A stretch of 64,000 bases of DNA, taken from NCBI GenBank assembly GCA_008360955.1, contig LUCM01010011.1:15745-79744 (forward strand), in the 5' to 3' direction. Numbering within the stretch: position 1 is the first letter of the stretch; every line of letters begins with the position of its first letter. Positions 12,601 to 26,100 of the stretch are shown here, one piece after another. This stretch comes from Fasciolopsis buskii. Taxonomy: Eukaryota; Platyhelminthes; Trematoda; Plagiorchiida; Fasciolidae. Made by a program: the position numbers and the translations under genes. The notes under the pieces were generated by a model. The model was given only the letters and a program-made list of their open reading frames with translations. It was not told where the DNA came from and searched no databases.

Positions 12601-15600
12601 AAGTGCACAAGGAAAGCATTCCACTGAGACCAATCGTTTCCTCGCCATGAGTTCCGACGTACAATTTGGCCAAAGGACAGTGGGGACGCCTGAAACCCCT
12701 GATCTGAGAATTAAACCACTCCATAAATGACGCCCAACAGTTCTTGGACAAAATTAAAGACATCGTGATTGAAAAGGATGTGATTTCCTTCGGCGTCACA
12801 GCGCTCTTTAATTCAATCGACTTAAAAATGAAGAAAATATTAGAAAATCTCCAAAAACCATCTTGTCAATCCATTGGAAACGGCAACGATTTTTGAACTG
12901 ACTAATTTATCACTAGAATCTCATTAGAATCGTTAGGAGCGTGAATAGATGACAGATCTGTTTAAGAATCACGGTAAAGAGCGGTAATAACCGCAAAACC
13001 AACCGTTTGCTTCCGGGAAAATTTTGTTCATCCATCCTTATGCGAAACGTACTATTAAGAAGGAAAACCAATACTGACGGATTTATGTTTATCCACATAC
13101 TTCAAATCTGACGTCGACATGAACAAATTGAAAGAACGCCTGTGGGATCATTAATATCCGGATTTCTTGCGGAAGCTGTGATGCCAGCCTTTGAAGATAC
13201 TGCACTTCCCAAGTATTGGATTCGATATGTTGATTACACTTTTGTCATTATCAAGCACTCCGAAATCGAGAAAGCGCAGACAGTAATCAACAACGTTTTC
13301 GACGGGATCCAGTTCACCATGGAAATGGAAAATGACAAGCAACTCTGTTTTCTAGACTTGCTGATAAGAAGAATGGAAAACGAAAATTTGGAGGCGTCAG
13401 TGTATCGCAAACCTACACACACGGACGAGATATAAGGCTTCCGCAGAAATCATTCCAAGGTTCACAAAATATCCTGCGTGGGCACGCTGTTCAAAAGAGC
13501 CAAAACACTACCACAATGGAACTGCCAAAAATGAAACAATAACTTTTCAAGATGTTTCGACGAAACGGCTACCCCAGGAGCTTTATAAGGGGGACCGTAA
13601 ACGGGATGAACAAGGAGACAAATTAACGAGCAAAATCCAAAGAGAAAGTAATGCTCCCCTACATGAAAGATTGCTAGAACCACAATCGCAATCGTCCACA
13701 AACCCACCAAAATTATGTGGTGATTCATTTCGAACCCTTAAAGAAAAACTCGAAACGGATGACAGAGAAAATGTTATTTCCAAGGTTAAATGCCAGGACC
13801 GTGACAAATCCTACATCGATCAAACCGGAAGAAACTTGTTGCACGAATGCATGAACACGAATTTGCCACAAGAAGGCATGATCCTGTATCACCAACAATC
13901 GTTCACAAAGATCAGGAATGTCATTCAGTCTGGACACGTTGCGGACCAAGCGAACACGAGATATTCAGAAGAGTTTCTGGAAGCTTGGCACTCGTTGACA
14001 AACTTCATAAACAGGCATATTGAATTTAACCAAATATGCAATCTACTAAAGCACAAAATTTAGATGGATTGGATGGTGTCAAGTTTCCGGAGTTTGAAAG
14101 AAGCGGAACCATTTCAAGATCACACTATTTAGCAGCATCTCCAGTTATAGATCATCTTGGAACTGCATTACTGGGATTAATAACATTGGCAACGTTGCTA
14201 AAATTGGTAACTCCTAGAATTAGTAACATCGCTAGTTCAAGGTCGAAGCTAGGGTAGGCTGCAAGACGTGCTTTGGGTTTAAGGTCGAATCTGGGGAAGC
14301 GTTACTATAAACACAGCCGAACAAAGAGGTCATTTCCTACGCACTAATGATGTCACCTCAGCTGGTGATGAAACGTTGGCCAAGTTGAACGTTCACAAAA
14401 CTGAAAAATGTCCTCATTTTGTTGAAACTTCGTAATGAAATTGGTTTATTCTCAGTGTACCTTGTTAAATGTTAAGTTGATGTAGATTTAAGAGATGTTT
14501 AACCTTGACGGAACTCAAACCCAATTGAATGCACGGTGTAATTGGCAGCTTATCAGTTTCCGCATACCATCAATCAGGCAAACGTCGCCTGTTATCGACT
14601 TCGTTAGATCCGAATAAGTTAGGAAGCAAATCCAATGCGTATTATTCCATGCCCTGTGTTGGTGGAGGTGAAATGGCGTTTTACTTTACCAAGCGCAACC
14701 CTTCCCAACGCAGTTTTCAGTCTAATGACCCAGATTACATGCTATTCCCGGGTACGAAGTGCTTTAGAAAACTGCTTGTCAGTTCCTCTGAGAATGGTAC
14801 TCAGTGAGGACTAACTAACGGTTGTCGACCGTTTCTGTTATATCGGGAGTTGTAACGAAGGTTGGTAACACTGTAGTTGAGGTGCGCATGCGTTTATCAA
14901 AGGCTCGAATGGCGTACGCTTAATTGAAACATTTGTGGCGCTATCATGATATTTCGTCCAAGGTGAAAAAGTATATATACCATGCGGAAGTGCGCTGAGC
15001 TCTGCTGTATGGCTGCGAGACCTATGGTTTTCGGGCTGTAGATGTTTGTCGCTTTGAGTTTCTTGACCGCCGATGTTTGCGTAATACGGATAGGATTGGA
15101 TGGGGTGACCGCGTGAGTAATGTACAGTTAAGAAAACTAGTATTAAATGCAGGCTTGCAGGATGCCCTATCACAACATATGCAGTCTGATAGATTTCGTT
15201 ATTCCGGTGACGTGTTGTTTGTGGAGAATCCTCGTCACCGTACCGTGTCCTGTTTTGTGTTCATCCCACGGAGTGGAAGAAACCAGGTGGAAGTCAGCAG
15301 ATGACGCGGTAGCTGTGAATGGATTAATGTGTGGAAAACTCAGGTAAAGTAAGTGTCTCACGTCTTCGTAGTTGGGGTCCGAAAGACCTATCAACTAGCC
15401 GGTTGGTGACGCTGAAGGACATGGCAGCAAATGGTGAACAGTGGCTATCGTATTGCCACATTTTGTCGAATCAGAATGACTGAAGAAGTGCGTTTGTACA
15501 ATTAGATCGTTTTTGTGCCCTTTGTTCCCCTTGTATATTCATTTTCTCTATTGCGACAAGATATCTGATAAGAAAGGGAGCTATTTGTAGGGCTCGCGCT

Positions 15601-15945
15601 GTTTTTTAACGCTGATCACTAATTATGATGTTGATGAAACTCAAGATTGCTCAAAATAACATGTTGGCCATTTTCATCGCTAAACACAAATAATCGCTCA
15701 TTGGTCGTATGGCTCGTTTATTTTTCGATGAGTTTTGGACAGTTACATTGATTGCATTACGTGCGACTGAAATGCAGTGGTCCACGATACATTATGCAAA
15801 CCAATGGTTTTAATTTGTTTACTCACGTTTTAGACGAGAGAAGATTGTTTTCGACTGAATTTCTCCCATTTCATGTATTATCGTCATGTGTTAACGAAGA
15901 GGCGGATGACGCGGAAAAATTTCTGGATATTTTGCTCCGAGAATT

Positions 15946-15980
<35 letters not shown>

Positions 15981-18900
15981 ATATGTATATATTACTCAGT
16001 ATGTAGATAAGACAAACTTACCGATAGATTAGCATCCTGCATTCATTTTACTGCTACTTTTCCGGATTCAACCGTTTGCTCTGTTTGTCGATTGTTGGAA
16101 ACTTTTCATGTTGCCTTGACAGTTGGGTAGCTCGTTCTTGTCTCATTTTATGTTACTTCTAATCGATATTGACTCTTCTTATTCGTTTTTTTCGATTCAT
16201 GCTGGTTACAAGTGGTACTCCGGTTTATGCTGCTGTTTTTGTCAGTTTCTTTTTTCTCCTCGATCTTCAGCATTATTACCACTAGTTTATAAACGACTTC
16301 CGTTCACGTTGGAATTAGACGTGGTTATGGCAAGTGTCTGTTGGATACACTACCAACGTTGGCTCAGTGACGCAAAAGTAAGTGGTTCATAATCTTTTTC
16401 GCTAACCACCCGGTCTTTTATCATCTGTGGTAGGATAGTCTAGCTCCCATTTAACTAACATTTATTATTGCACGAAAGGGGAAAAATATTCTTCCCTATT
16501 AACGCTTGTGTGGCGATGATATACTTTATGCTTCCCATTTATCAGCTCATTTGATTCATGCACTGCTTTCCGTCTGTCCCCGGCTAGTAGGATTTGCGTT
16601 CAGATAAATATGCAGCAAAAAAATCGTTGCACGAGAGTTGTCATCGATGGAAGGACACTATCTGTTTCCCGTGGATTTCTAGCTGGTCCTTCGATCTTGC
16701 TACGAAAAAGACGAACATCGCACAGGTGGTTGCCAGCAGACTGTCGCTTAGACTTTTACCACTGAAAAACCCCATATAACAGAGTCGCTCCCGCAAAACT
16801 CATTCACAAAAAGGGAAATATGTCGATTGCCCCAGCGACAGTTTTCACCTTACATTAGGCGGTGTGCGATCGGTTTGGAAATTCCACCGCATGTTTGAAT
16901 TAGTGATCTATAGGGCATTTATCACCATAGAACGGATGATTCTCAGTCTACGCCACTTAAGGATAGCTTGTTTATGAAGGTCGTTAATTGATTTTTCATT
17001 CGTGAATTCCTGAAGCTAAGTAGTACTTTTTGTGCCATCTCGTTTGTTTTGTTCTTACTGGTTGGAGATGCCAAATTCTTTTTGCATATTAATTCTGTAA
17101 TCGCTTGTCTAGTCTATTTACCGTCAGTCCTCGTCGGTTTCTGCTACTTTCTGCTTAAACAGTGAAGTCGATCCTACACAATTCGTTTTAATGACGAAGG
17201 CGTTTCGCATTTATCTTGACTCATATCGAACTTTGCGATGCCAAGGGCGGAGCTGTATGCTCCCCGGCTCGTTCAAAGGTAGCTGACAGAGCAGGGATCA
17301 TCAGATCAATGGTTGACTGTGAACATGAACCCAAGCTAATTGAATAAACATTTATGGAGAACAAGTAATGATCTTTAAGAAATGACGAGTTTTTGAGTGG
17401 CAGGTGTTGTTTATGTGAATTGCCACAAGAGTCCGCTGTTTTGTGGTAGGTGACTGGCCAACAGAATATGTTCGTGATCATTTGTTATGTTCCACTGATC
17501 TGACAGCAAGCATTAGAAGGGACATATGAGCCATTTAACTGACCACATGCTCGTGTGGGTGAGGTCTGCTCATTTGTGAATCCCACTTGATTGCGTGGAT
17601 GTCAGGTTAGATTCCTAAATGATATAGGTTGCTGTGATCTGATCGACGGAGTAGTGCAATGACCCACAACACAAGGCTGGATGTGACAGACCTCGCAATG
17701 ACTGGTTTACATTTTCGCAGTCAAAAATCGCTTGATTCTTGTAGATCTATGATATCTGATTTTGGTTAACCGCTCCAGGCTTCGCACGCAGATGAGTCTG
17801 TCCCTCAGTAAACAAAAAACAGGATGCTATGCATTCAAATTGCACTTGAGCTTCGTAGGACTTTTTCCTTTCCTGTCTTTCGAATTCATGAAGATTTTCT
17901 TTAGGCTCTATTACGGTATCTATAGTGTGTCCAAGTTAGTCAGAATCGAGCAGTGAGTGGTACGAGACCGTTCTCATCCAGCTTCACGTGACTTGGAAAC
18001 TATTCATTTACTCCAGTGATTCTGTCGATCGAGAACTTCCATGAAGACAATCGATTAAAAAGCTGAAAGAAACAGTTGTTGTAACGGCCTCTAAGTTTTG
18101 ATGGATTCGCGATTAGTAGTAGTACTTACAGGACATTCGCTAGTGGTTTGTACTGGCATATAGTTTTCTATTTTGTTCAACTTTAGATTATCTCTTCGAT
18201 GGTCACTTTGGTTCCCAGTTCGAACCTAATCAAATACATGTTGTACTTTTCGAAGCAAAAAGGCAATGCGGATGATGGAGTTACAAACTTCTTAGATTGT
18301 GAAGATTTTTTGACACAAACCTACCAAGAGATACCATTACCAGTCATCGACTGACTGATAGGCAGCATCCTGAAAACTGTTCATCAACCGCGGGAACAAG
18401 ATATGGACTGCTACTACTTACATTTATTTATTTTCTTGTCCATGTTTACTTTGACCACAATTTTCATAGTAATCGGGCGAATGAAGGCAATTCTGTCTAC
18501 CATGGGAATCAAACACGTTACGGAGACATTTTTGAAGCTATATATACATATATATATGGCTAATTATTTAATAACTGGCATATTTTGCTTCAAATGACGT
18601 CTGATGATTGCTGATCTTAAACGAGAGGATTTTCATTTGATTGGCATCAGGGTTGATGTTGCGTTAGTGATCTAGAAATAGTGAAATCATTTAGCCTCAC
18701 AATATAGAGTGGGTGCTGAAAATTCTTGTTGAATTTGAATTTTTGTGTCTAAGCAAATGCAGTATTTCGATTGAAACAAGCCCACTTTAATTTTGAACGA
18801 TTCAATGTTAATACCACTATCCACGGTAGTCGAAACGTCTGTGAATTACATTTACCAGTAGTGCCATGTTATTAACCCTATATCATTCATAATTAAAACC

Positions 18901-20114
18901 AATACATGATGCATCGATTTTTCGATACGCTACGCTGTTCGGTCCCCATATTTGCAAACTGAACAAGGCCACCAATAACATAATGGTAGAAGAATAAACT
19001 ATGACAGGCACATTTCTCTTAAACGAGAAATAAATCACATCCACAAGTGTTGACGTAGTTATTTATATTTTTGCGACAGCAGTTCTTTTCTGTAACCCCG
19101 TGGTATAGTATTTTCAGTGCTACTTGCACCTTTCTTAATTTGGAGGGAAAGTATTTATGTGCTTGAGGTGTCAGCGTATCTGGAATATGGATTTCCGCGT
19201 AAACATGTACATGTGTGAAATATGATTATTCTGTGTAGTAGTGGGATGTACTTACCATGTTTGTTTGGCGATCTGGTAATTTTATTTATGGAGACAATCC
19301 AAGTGGTGACTCTCAAAACTTACGAAATGGAGGCCTCCAACGGAAAATTCCTCGAAAATGTCCCAGATTCTTATATCTTCCCACCCCGTCCATTCTGATA
19401 TTAACAAAATAAACTTTTTCAATTATCAAAAGTGGAATTTATTGTTGATACGTGAAAATCTCTCTTTGCTGTGATGAATCTATCCCCTTAATTCTAGGGA
19501 AATGGACTGTGTAGAAAAATAACAGTTTTTTGATGGAAGCTCCATGATATGCTCCACAAATATTCAGTAAAAACTTTGTCTTGAGGTAAATGGTTTTCTT
19601 CCAATGTGACGCGTCGTATGAATGTACGCTCAAGGCTAAAATATGCATGCGACAGGCTGTCCAAAGTCCATTTGATCTCCTGACTTGAGGACTCAACGAA
19701 CTGCTTGCGAAGTAAATGTTAACGTCAACATTCTAGCATTTTTTCGTAATTCCATTATGCATTTGTTGGGTAGATGCCGTATTAGAATGACTAGAGAAAT
19801 ACTGCAGGCCAGCCGAGGGACCGTCGATTATTGATGCTGTATCTATAGCAATACATGCATCAAATTGTAGTGAATAAATCTTGGTTGGTTCTCCCTAGCG
19901 GGCTCGTTATGCATCACGGTTGGGATATGCATATGACGATTAAATGGGATGTCCGTAAAATCTTTGCCCTATGTGCTTTCTAGGTAACACGAAAGTTCGG
20001 GGCTCATTATCGATAAGCTCTGTCATTTTTCACCGCTGAAATTGTTTGTTCCTCATGCGTCCACAATGGGGTGTAGTGTTCACATAACGCCTGCTGCGTC
20101 AGTTTCGGCAAAGC

Positions 20115-20171
<57 letters not shown>

Positions 20172-23100
20172 TAACTGGTTCTCCCGCTGGCCTGCAGTAT
20201 TTGCATGGAGTGATAGTGAAAGAGATAGGAAGCAGCATCTGCATGAGTGGACAAAATTTCCCCAGAAACACATGAGGAGTTTCGCGGTCATTGTTGCTCG
20301 TCAAGTATGCATTACCCAACATTCTCTTTTCTACACACCCTTATTTATAACTCGGTGTACGTCTATTAACCTCTGCAATGTATATGCATCTTACTATCTC
20401 AGACCCGAAGTTATTTTTCAGTGCATCGAAAGGGTGATATGATATTTAATTTAGTTTAGTGTTTCACTGCAGTCGGCAAATCGGTCGGCTATTTTCTTTC
20501 ATGGTAGTGCTGTTAGGATTAAATGAATGTTCTTTCATTCCTTTGCCCAAGATAAAAACCATTCACCTGACCCTTATTCTGATCGATTCACTGTTTGCTT
20601 GTTTTGGATCGTGTGTTTGTATTTTCTTTCAATGCTTATTCTTTATTACCTCCAGTCAATGGTCCATTTGCAACAGTGTGTCGAATTTCTACGTCGTCTA
20701 AGCTCGGCCGGGATAACAATCGCTAAAGGTTTGTGCAGCCTGATTTGGAAAGGCGGTATGGGCAAACTGTTCGATCATTGCTTCACTACGGTTTGTGGGG
20801 CGTCTCAGGCAAGTTCATCATAGTTGAGGTTTTCAGCACTTTCTAGTCTTGATAGGCACATCTATTTCGATTTTTCTACCGTTACTTCGTTGCTCAGGAA
20901 AATATAGGTATCTTGAACCTACGCATTTGCGTAGCCCGACTACTGTCGCTTGACTTCGGGCGATAATTGACTGGCTGAAACAAAGTTTTAGTCATGCTTC
21001 CACTAGTACCTTACTCTTTATGAGAGCCCGTCACGGCGAGACTGTACCTAAACATAGTGTGATGGCTTGCTATACAGGCTGTCTTATCTCAAGCCTGGAA
21101 GGTCAATGGGTAGAGAGGTCTGACGAGGTAGTTTCCTGGTCTTCCAAGATGCAGGTTGATCTGAATTGGCAGCTCAGTCGAAAAACGAGTGGAAGAATAA
21201 TTGGTCAAAATAGATGGGCTTCAGCTCACCTGTATCTCTTTGCCTTGCGGTTAGGTTCTTGTCAAAACCAAAGGATTTGGTTGAGAACCCTAATCGTTCT
21301 TCTGTTTAGTGGCTGTACCTCTTAGCACCACCTGCCGATCAATCCCCATGAGTTACACGCCCACAAATAATTCCATACTGCATCGGTTGTCGCGCAAGAT
21401 AATCAGGACCGCGCTGCTCCTTGCCTCGAGCGGGGCGGGTAGAGTGATAAGTATGCCACTGCCCAGAGTTCCCTCTTTTTTTATTCAATCTGTCTCTTCT
21501 GTCTCCAACCCAATCTGTTTGCCCCTTCTGCTTACCCATAGTGTCCCCACCGATAACACGCCCGATACTCGCAATGGTTTATTGTCAAGTAGTGTAGTAA
21601 GTGGTTTTCACTCTGTCAGCTCACATGTTCTCAAGTCTCGTCAGCCTCTGAATCTCGGTTCCTTCAATGTGGGCACTTTAATGCAGGCTGGCCAACAGGC
21701 GTGTTTAGCTCTGACAGTAGAGTCACTGCGGATTGATGTTTGTTGCTTCAGTGAAACACGAAATCACGATTCGAGTAGAGTAATTCAGCTAAGTGCGCCA
21801 AACGTCTCGTCAAGATATTTTCTTCGCACTTCAGGAGACGAAGCAGCTCAAGCTGTGGGTCAACGTGGTGTAGCAATAGTCTTGAGTGAGAAGGCTGAAG
21901 CGGTCCTTTTAGACTGGATCTAGGTTAACGGTCGTTTGTGCGCCGTAAGACTTGACGGATCAGTCGGCGTCCGAAAGGATAGTAGTGTTAAGCGTAGTTT
22001 ATTTGTTATCTCGGCATACGCCCCACAGACTGCAGCACTGACATGGAGAAAGACGAGTTTTACGATGACCTCGTCACTCTTGTTCGGAAGAGCAAACGCT
22101 CTGACATTGTAGTGGTGGCAGGTGACCCTAATGCACAATTTGGAAAACTCAGTGCATCGGAGCCCTGTTTAGGTGGGTGGTGCGCGTTGCCTGCTCAGCG
22201 AACAAATAACGGGTAGAGACTTCTCCATTTTTGTTCAGACAATCGTTTGTTCCTGTCTAGTACGAATTTCTGACACAGTTCTCGTCGCACGGCGACTTGG
22301 CGTTCTAACTCGACAAGTAGTCTGAATCAAGTCGACTGTATTCCAAAATGGAGAATCTCTGATGAAATCCATTACCTCCTTGCTTCGTGATATTCGGAAC
22401 GAGGGACGTATTCCGTCATCGTGGGATGACTCTCTGATTGTATGCGCGAATAACAGTCGGGAAATCGAGCAGGTCGAGGTTGCATCGACAGTTACTGGAA
22501 ACACGCCGCCCTACGATTGTAATCTTTCCCGACTTGAAAGGTTCTTTCGACTCAGTGAATCGGGCAGCATTATTCCGCACTCTCTACCCGATAGGAGTGG
22601 TAGCGACTTTGCGGGCGTTGTACTCACATACCTATGGTCGCGTGAGGGGATACGGTGAACTGTCACGTTCAATCAAAACAACTAGGGGCGTTCGACAAGG
22701 GTGTCCGATCTCTCCATTCTTGTTCAACTTCATCATGGATTAGGTGATGGAAGATGCATTAGGAGGTCTCCGGGACGTAGGAGTCGAACTGGGAAATGGA
22801 GGGAAGCTATGCGACCTAGATTACGCAGTTAACGTAGTGTGCCTGTTCGAGTCTGCGGACCATGCACAACGGGCACTAGATAGACTGTCGAGATCGGTTG
22901 CTCGGTTTGTCATGTGCTTTGCACCTTGAAAGTGCAGAGAGCTGTTACAGGACTGGACGACAGTAGTGCCGAACTTGATACTGGATGGAGAGGAAATAAC
23001 AACGGTGGACCGTCTCAACTAACTTGGTAGCTGCGTGTCCAACGATGGTAGCTCGGGATTGGAGGTAAGTCTGCGCATATCCAAGGCTCGTGCAGCTTAC

Positions 23101-26100
23101 GCTGGACTGAAGCACTTGTTGCGTCGGCCTGATATTTCACTGAAATTGAAAGGTCGTGTGTACTGTGCTGCAGTGCGCTCAGTTCTGTTGTACGGTTGCG
23201 AGACGTGGAGTATGCGTGTGGGAGATGTTCGTCATTGAGAGGTTTTCGACCACTGATGTCTACGTATTATGGATAGGACTGGATGGATTAACCGGGTGAG
23301 TAATGTGGAGGTCAGTAATCTAGTTTAGGTGTCAATTCTGAGATTACCTTAATTCAGTGCATCAAACTTAGTAGACTATGCTGGTTAGGTCACGTGTTGC
23401 GTATGGGTGCTGGAATCACGCAAGCCGTCACACCACGTCACGTTGCATTCTGGTTGTGACATCAACGTTCTTTTTTTTCTTCCAGTCTGTGGGGGTCCAC
23501 TTCTTGTTCTCTTTTGGTTTTTACTCTTTATATAGAAACGTATCCGTGGGAATAGCCCGCGGCCAGTGAGGCTTGTCCTGTTGTTTCACTCTGAATGAAA
23601 ATGAAGAGTTATGAAATCTGACGCATTTTGCCATTCATACTGATGCGATTTGTTTTATAATTTAACTTTATTTACACTTGTATTGTTAGTGCATATCAGT
23701 TACTGAAATTTTCGGGATACTAACAATTCACGTTTCCGTCTGTTCCTTGCCACGTAGGCTTTCGATTTGTTTTCCTTAATTACCGTCGGTCATTACGTTC
23801 AAAAAAAAAGAGTATGCATTCAAGGCCATATAATAGCCCGTCATACACATTCCTGAGTGACTTTCCTTGGTTACCTTGTTGCGATTCTATTATCTAAGCG
23901 GTCCTTCACATCTATTTGCTTGTCAGAGACTGTGGCTACAACAAACACCTCGTGGATTTCGTATTTGGTGCCTCTATAGGAAGAAGTAATGACCCTAAGA
24001 GTAGGGAGATCCTATCTCCTATTGAGCCCAAATGTGTCACGTTCGTGTTTTCCTCCTTTGCTTTTTTAATGCATTCAGTCCACCCTTCTTTTAGAAAAAT
24101 TAGTAATTTTGCCGTTCCAACTTTAGCTGCCCTTTATATCTTCATCTTGACAACTCAGAATCGGCTGCACTTTTCACAAACGGCTTCTAGTGATGGATTC
24201 CAATCTAAAGAGAAGCAGGTTTCTGCCTAGCCAAAAGAAGTTTATGTTGCTCATGTTGTTCATGAAGGAACAATGTGCAAATTTGGTTATCATTGTCATT
24301 GATACATCAGAATATTAGTGAATCCATCTCATTGCTAAACAGTTCTTTTGTCGCTCTTACAACAGGGTCGATTTAGCCCGTCAGCCGTTGGAAGCGTAAA
24401 AGAGCAATCAATTTCCGTCATGAGATTTCTCGGTGTTTTCTCCCACGTGAGTCAGAACTTTCCACCAGATTGTGTTCCTATTCACTATCTTTACCCATTC
24501 GTTACTTTTCTTCCTAAACGTCCATTTTCGTGTTCGTCCTGTCCATTGTCTTGAGGTGAAAATCTCCAATTGATTTGTTCTAGTTTCCATCGTTACCGCG
24601 CAAACATATCATGTCTACGCCCATTTCATGGGGCAATGTTGTGAATTTTAGTCAGTCAATCCAGCTCTGACCTGGCCAATAGTTTTGGCCGCGTTCCATT
24701 TTAGAGTGATTTTATGGCTCCGCATCCGAACTAGTATCTGCCTCCAAAAGCACCGAATAATTCGATCAGCGGGTATGCGTAACACGTTCAGGCTACTTAA
24801 ACTAGTTACTACAGGTGCTACTGACAAAGCTTTGTTCACCATGGTAGAGCGGCACTGAGAGGATTACGGTGCTGAAGCACCGATTGATGACAGATATCTT
24901 CCGTCCTTAATAACGTTGCCGCACAGCTGGAATAACTCTTGCTGTGGGCAGTTCATCTTCGTTGGATAATCGGCTATCAAAATGATGGCAGTGACTGCTT
25001 GAAATTAGTAAAAGCGCATCGGTATTTCTGCGTTGCCAAGTTTTTGCACACAGAAGGTCGCGAAATCCACGGCTCAGTCAGGGTAACATGAGCATGTGTA
25101 AACTGACCTTAACCATACCTCGGAGTACAATCGATCCAAAACAGCCAGTCCAGACCCATGTGATCAACCCATGGGATGACCAAAAGTATACAGGCTTTGC
25201 CCAAGACGGCTTGGCCTCGAATTCATGGTTTGCATGCTCCTCCCATGAGACGGCTGAAGACACTAACTGTTATGACCGTGTGCAGAAGTCTATAATCTTT
25301 CCCCATTGAAAATTATCCGAGGTTCAACATTCTTGGTTCATTTGTTCTTTAACAGTTGGTGTTACAAAATGGTGACCAAAATCAAGACAACTCGGATTTA
25401 GGTTAATAGTTGTAAAATATTTGCTAATCTGGACGAGTTTCACTCTCGTTCCTTTGGTGTTAATTGGCACTCAACAGTTACTATTCTCTTATTAGCCATT
25501 TCCAATCTTTCGAAATTTCGTGTGTTTATCCTTTCTATATGTGCTAATGGTCGTTAGTAGTAATTCGCTCGAAACTATGGGATGCATTTCTCGAACCAAG
25601 GTGCCGAATTGTGGTGCCGATAATGTTTATTCACTCGCGTGATAATGTGAAATAATGGTTACGTCCGTGTAACAGAATAATTCGTGTGGAAGTTTTGCAT
25701 CTCCTCCACTACTCTTCATTCAATAACAGGCACAACAGAAATCCGAAGTTGTACCTGTTTTTTCTGTCGAACGCGAATGGTCCAATTTAACTGAGTCGAG
25801 TCCATTTCTAAACGAGGACGCTTCACGGTCTCGGGTTCCTTCAGACAATCAAACCGAAGAACCCTTCAGTCCTTCGCCAGAATGGATCGCACGTTCTGTA
25901 TCACGCTCGGATCTTACTGTCAGTATGAGTCACTCGCTGATTGCCGAGATCGCAGTCAACTATTGTGTTCCTCCTTCTCCGGAAGCGGTCGCTTTGTGGG
26001 AGCAATCGGCAATTGTGATTGCAGCTCTGTCCACATTTTCCTTGGTTCGGAAACGGAGCAGATCTACTGGAACTGGATGTGATTTCTATACTGTTCAGGA

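Noticed and set aside
20042..20275. ORF with a long IYIYIY tract
   Set aside because: It is a translation of a TA microsatellite in an intron; the same applies to the frames at 33138-33431, 40957-41271 and 54328-54624.
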